Origin: Oscillospiraceae bacterium
Lineage (GTDB): Bacteria; Bacillota; Clostridia; Oscillospirales; Oscillospiraceae
Direction of reading: 5' to 3'
DNA length: 5,453 bases
Assembly: GCA_017624645.1 (NCBI GenBank)
Contig: JAGAMQ010000063.1
Location: 1 to 5,453 of the forward strand
How positions within the stretch are numbered: the stretch's first letter is position 1; every line of letters starts with the position of its first letter. Below, piece after piece: positions 3,918-5,453 of the stretch. The position numbers and the translations under genes are program-made. The notes beneath the pieces are model-generated. The model saw nothing but the letters and a program-made list of their open reading frames with translations, did no database searches and had not been told where the DNA came from.

Positions 3918-5453
3918 CTAACTCTGCTCCACAACCAGAGCATTGCCATCGACCTTCACAGACTTGCCGCTGTCAGCTGCTTCGATCTGCTCGTTGTCCA
4001 AGTAGCCCTGCAGCACAGCAGCGTCACCCTCAGTAGTGAAGATGCCGGAGGCGGTGATTCTCAGCTTTGCGTCGTCGCCCAGCTCGCCCAGGGTGATCTT
4101 CTTGCCTTCAGGGATCTGCAGATTTTCGATCTGCACATTGCCTTCGATGGAGGCATTGGTGACATTCATAAAGTTGGCAGTGCCCTCGATAACAGCATTG
4201 CCGCCCAAGGCTACAACACTGGCGCTGACGTTTGCATTACCAGCCTGCATGCCACCAACGATCTTGCCGCCATCCATGGTGAAGGTGCCGCCGCCGTAAA
4301 CTGCCTGCTTACTGGGGCTGGCAGAGGTGATCAGACCGCCGTGGATGTTGATGATGGATCCGCTTAAGCCGAAAACCGCAGAGGCGTCGGATGTGGTGGA
4401 ATCCATACCCTTAATCGTACCGCCGTACATGGTGAAGGTCCGGTTTGCGTTTACACGGACGCATGCGCCGCCGTAGCTCTCGGTGTTGGTCAGATCGGAG
4501 CCATCCAACACAGCGCGGCCTGCCAAGGTGAAGGGGCCGTGCTGTGCATAGACCAGCGCGCCGGTCGCAACGGTGGTGACACCCTCTTCAAGCTGAAGCT
4601 TCACAGAGCCTGCTTCACCCTGGGTGGACAGGTCGGTGATAGCCAGGGAGGGAGTAATGTTGTCGCTGGGATTGGTATCTTTGACATAGAAAGCACGGGC
4701 ACCGATGGTGGTAGCCACACGGGTAATGGTGTGACCGTTCAGGTCAATGCGCAGGTTGCCGCCGGTAGTCCTTTCACTGGAAAGAGTCACATCCTCAGTA
4801 AGAATCCAGTTACCGGAAGCAGCAAGCTTTGTCTTGTACTCGCCATCTGCATAACCCACCGCAGCGCCTGTGGCAGTGCTGTTGTTCCACAGATACCAGT
4901 TAACGATTTCCTCGGGGCAGTCGGCAGTTTCGCCTACGTGGATGGTGTGACCGTTGATGCAGTGCTCAAGACCCACAGTCAAAGCACTGTCCTTCACCAA
5001 AATGTCGCCAGGCTTGGTGGCACTGAGGATCTTACCGCTTGTCACATACGCCTGCAGCGTCTCTGCGACGCCGGTTTCCGTAAAGACTCCGGTGGCAGTG
5101 ACAGCAATCTTGGCATTCTCGCCAAGCTCGCCCAGAGTGATCTTCTTGCCTTCAGGGATCTGCAGATTTTCGATCTGCACATTGCCTTCAATGGTGGCAG
5201 TGGTGAAGTTCATCAGGTTGGCAGTGCCCTCGATAACAGCATTGCCGCCCAAGGCTACAACACTGGCTTTGACGCTTGCATTACCAGCCTGCATGCCACC
5301 AACGATCTTGCCGCCATCCATGGTGAAGGTGCCGCCGCAGTAAACTGCCTGCTCACTGGTGCCCTCGGAGGTGATCAGACCGCCGTGGATGTTGATGATG
5401 GATCCGCTTAAGCCGAAAACCGCAGAGGCGTCGGATGTGGTGGAATCCATACC
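3918..5453 (-). CDS. Large repetitive beta-helix-type surface or secreted protein, C-terminal 511 residues (partial)
   Basis: The frame enters from the right edge and runs to TAG at 3918-3920; the N-terminus, signal peptide and any cell-wall anchor would lie outside the window. The sequence is a series of short beta-strand and turn units typical of right-handed parallel beta-helices: DLNGHTITR, TFTMYGGTIKG, INIHGGLIT, TFTMDGGKIVGG, GGNAVIEGT and EGNVQIENLQIPEGKKITLGEL. One module starts CINGHTIHVGETADC and contains WYLWNN, marking a boundary between repeat units. The protein repeats with a 348-residue period, and about one and a half units are visible. Such proteins in gut Clostridia are usually long, cell-surface or secreted, and thought to bind host or glycan ligands, but nothing here shows a ligand or an enzyme active site. 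The tail beyond TAG (to 3789) is probably part of the original gene. Confidence 0.82.
   Translation of the reverse strand, partial: GMDSTTSDASAVFGLSGSIINIHGGLITSEGTSEQAVYCGGTFTMDGGKIVGGMQAGNASVKASVVALGGNAVIEGTANLMNFTTATIEGNVQIENLQIPEGKKITLGELGENAKIAVTATGVFTETGVAETLQAYVTSGKILSATKPGDILVKDSALTVGLEHCINGHTIHVGETADCPEEIVNWYLWNNSTATGAAVGYADGEYKTKLAASGNWILTEDVTLSSERTTGGNLRIDLNGHTITRVATTIGARAFYVKDTNPSDNITPSLAITDLSTQGEAGSVKLQLEEGVTTVATGALVYAQHGPFTLAGRAVLDGSDLTNTESYGGACVRVNANRTFTMYGGTIKGMDSTTSDASAVFGLSGSIINIHGGLITSASPSKQAVYGGGTFTMDGGKIVGGMQAGNANVSASVVALGGNAVIEGTANFMNVTNASIEGNVQIENLQIPEGKKITLGELGDDAKLRITASGIFTTEGDAAVLQGYLDNEQIEAADSGKSVKVDGNALVVEQS
4081..4409 (-). repeat. Long tandem repeat in the surface-protein gene, distal copy
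   Basis: This 329-bp stretch aligns without gaps to 5125-5453 at an offset of 1044 bp (348 codons); I count 18 mismatches, about 94.5% identity. The last 89 bp (4321-4409) have only two differences, both at the start of that stretch. Similarity falls off sharply toward 3918, where only protein-level resemblance remains. Confidence 0.9.
5125..5453 (-). repeat. Long tandem repeat in the surface-protein gene, proximal copy (continues off the window)
   Basis: Partner of 4081-4409. The repeat is still perfect at the window edge, so the duplicated block and probably more units extend into the neighbouring sequence. One of the differences changes glycine to cysteine (AVYCGGTF here, AVYGGGTF in the other copy). 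Confidence 0.88.

Noticed and set aside
3918..3920. Genome-wide reassignment of TAG to an amino acid
   Set aside because: The DUF624 gene at 1470 ends naturally in TAG right before a terminator, so a local change or readthrough is more likely.
4539..5411. Plus-strand open frame of 290 codons
   Set aside because: It is antisense to the repetitive surface-protein gene, whose repeat structure and codon pattern fit the minus strand; long opposite frames are expected from its G/C-rich third positions.

Overview
The window looks like chromosomal DNA from a Firmicute of class Clostridia, most likely a gut member of the Oscillospiraceae/Ruminococcaceae. The pointers are strong AGGAGG ribosome binding sites, a perfect TTGACA/TATAAT promoter, two DUF624 (YesL-type) membrane proteins, hairpin-rich intergenic repeats of a style I associate with that family, and a surface protein built of long repeats with NGHTI and GGTI/GGKI turns. 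This assignment is inference from sequence style, not from a search.

Layout. Positions 1-487 (minus) hold the N-terminal part of a single-pass membrane protein. It is divergent from an AraC-family regulator at 579-1412 (plus), which ends at an intrinsic terminator shared with a convergent DUF624 gene at about 1470-2150 (minus). A 500-bp intergenic region separates that gene from a second, divergent DUF624 gene at 2651-3340 (plus). After its terminator comes a 345-bp palindrome-rich element (3382-3726) with 19-bp terminal inverted repeats and a second repeat nested inside it. The rest of the window (3789-5453, minus) is the C-terminal end of a large repetitive, probably secreted, beta-helix-type protein whose reading frame carries an in-frame TAG 42 codons before a later TAA.

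How the parts may work together. The most notable pattern is regulatory. A 12-bp motif of form AACGAWWTBGTY occurs as a direct-repeat pair with exactly 31-bp spacing in two places: over the AraC promoter, oriented toward the gene at 1-487, and in the intergenic region between the two DUF624 genes, oriented toward the plus-strand one. Paired direct repeats on one helical face are the classical operator layout for AraC-family proteins. I infer that the local regulator represses its own promoter and controls the gene at 1-487 and at least one DUF624 gene, making a small regulon of membrane proteins of unknown function. DUF624 genes elsewhere (yesL in Bacillus subtilis) lie beside carbohydrate-uptake and degradation genes, so a sugar-related role is possible, but nothing here shows a substrate.
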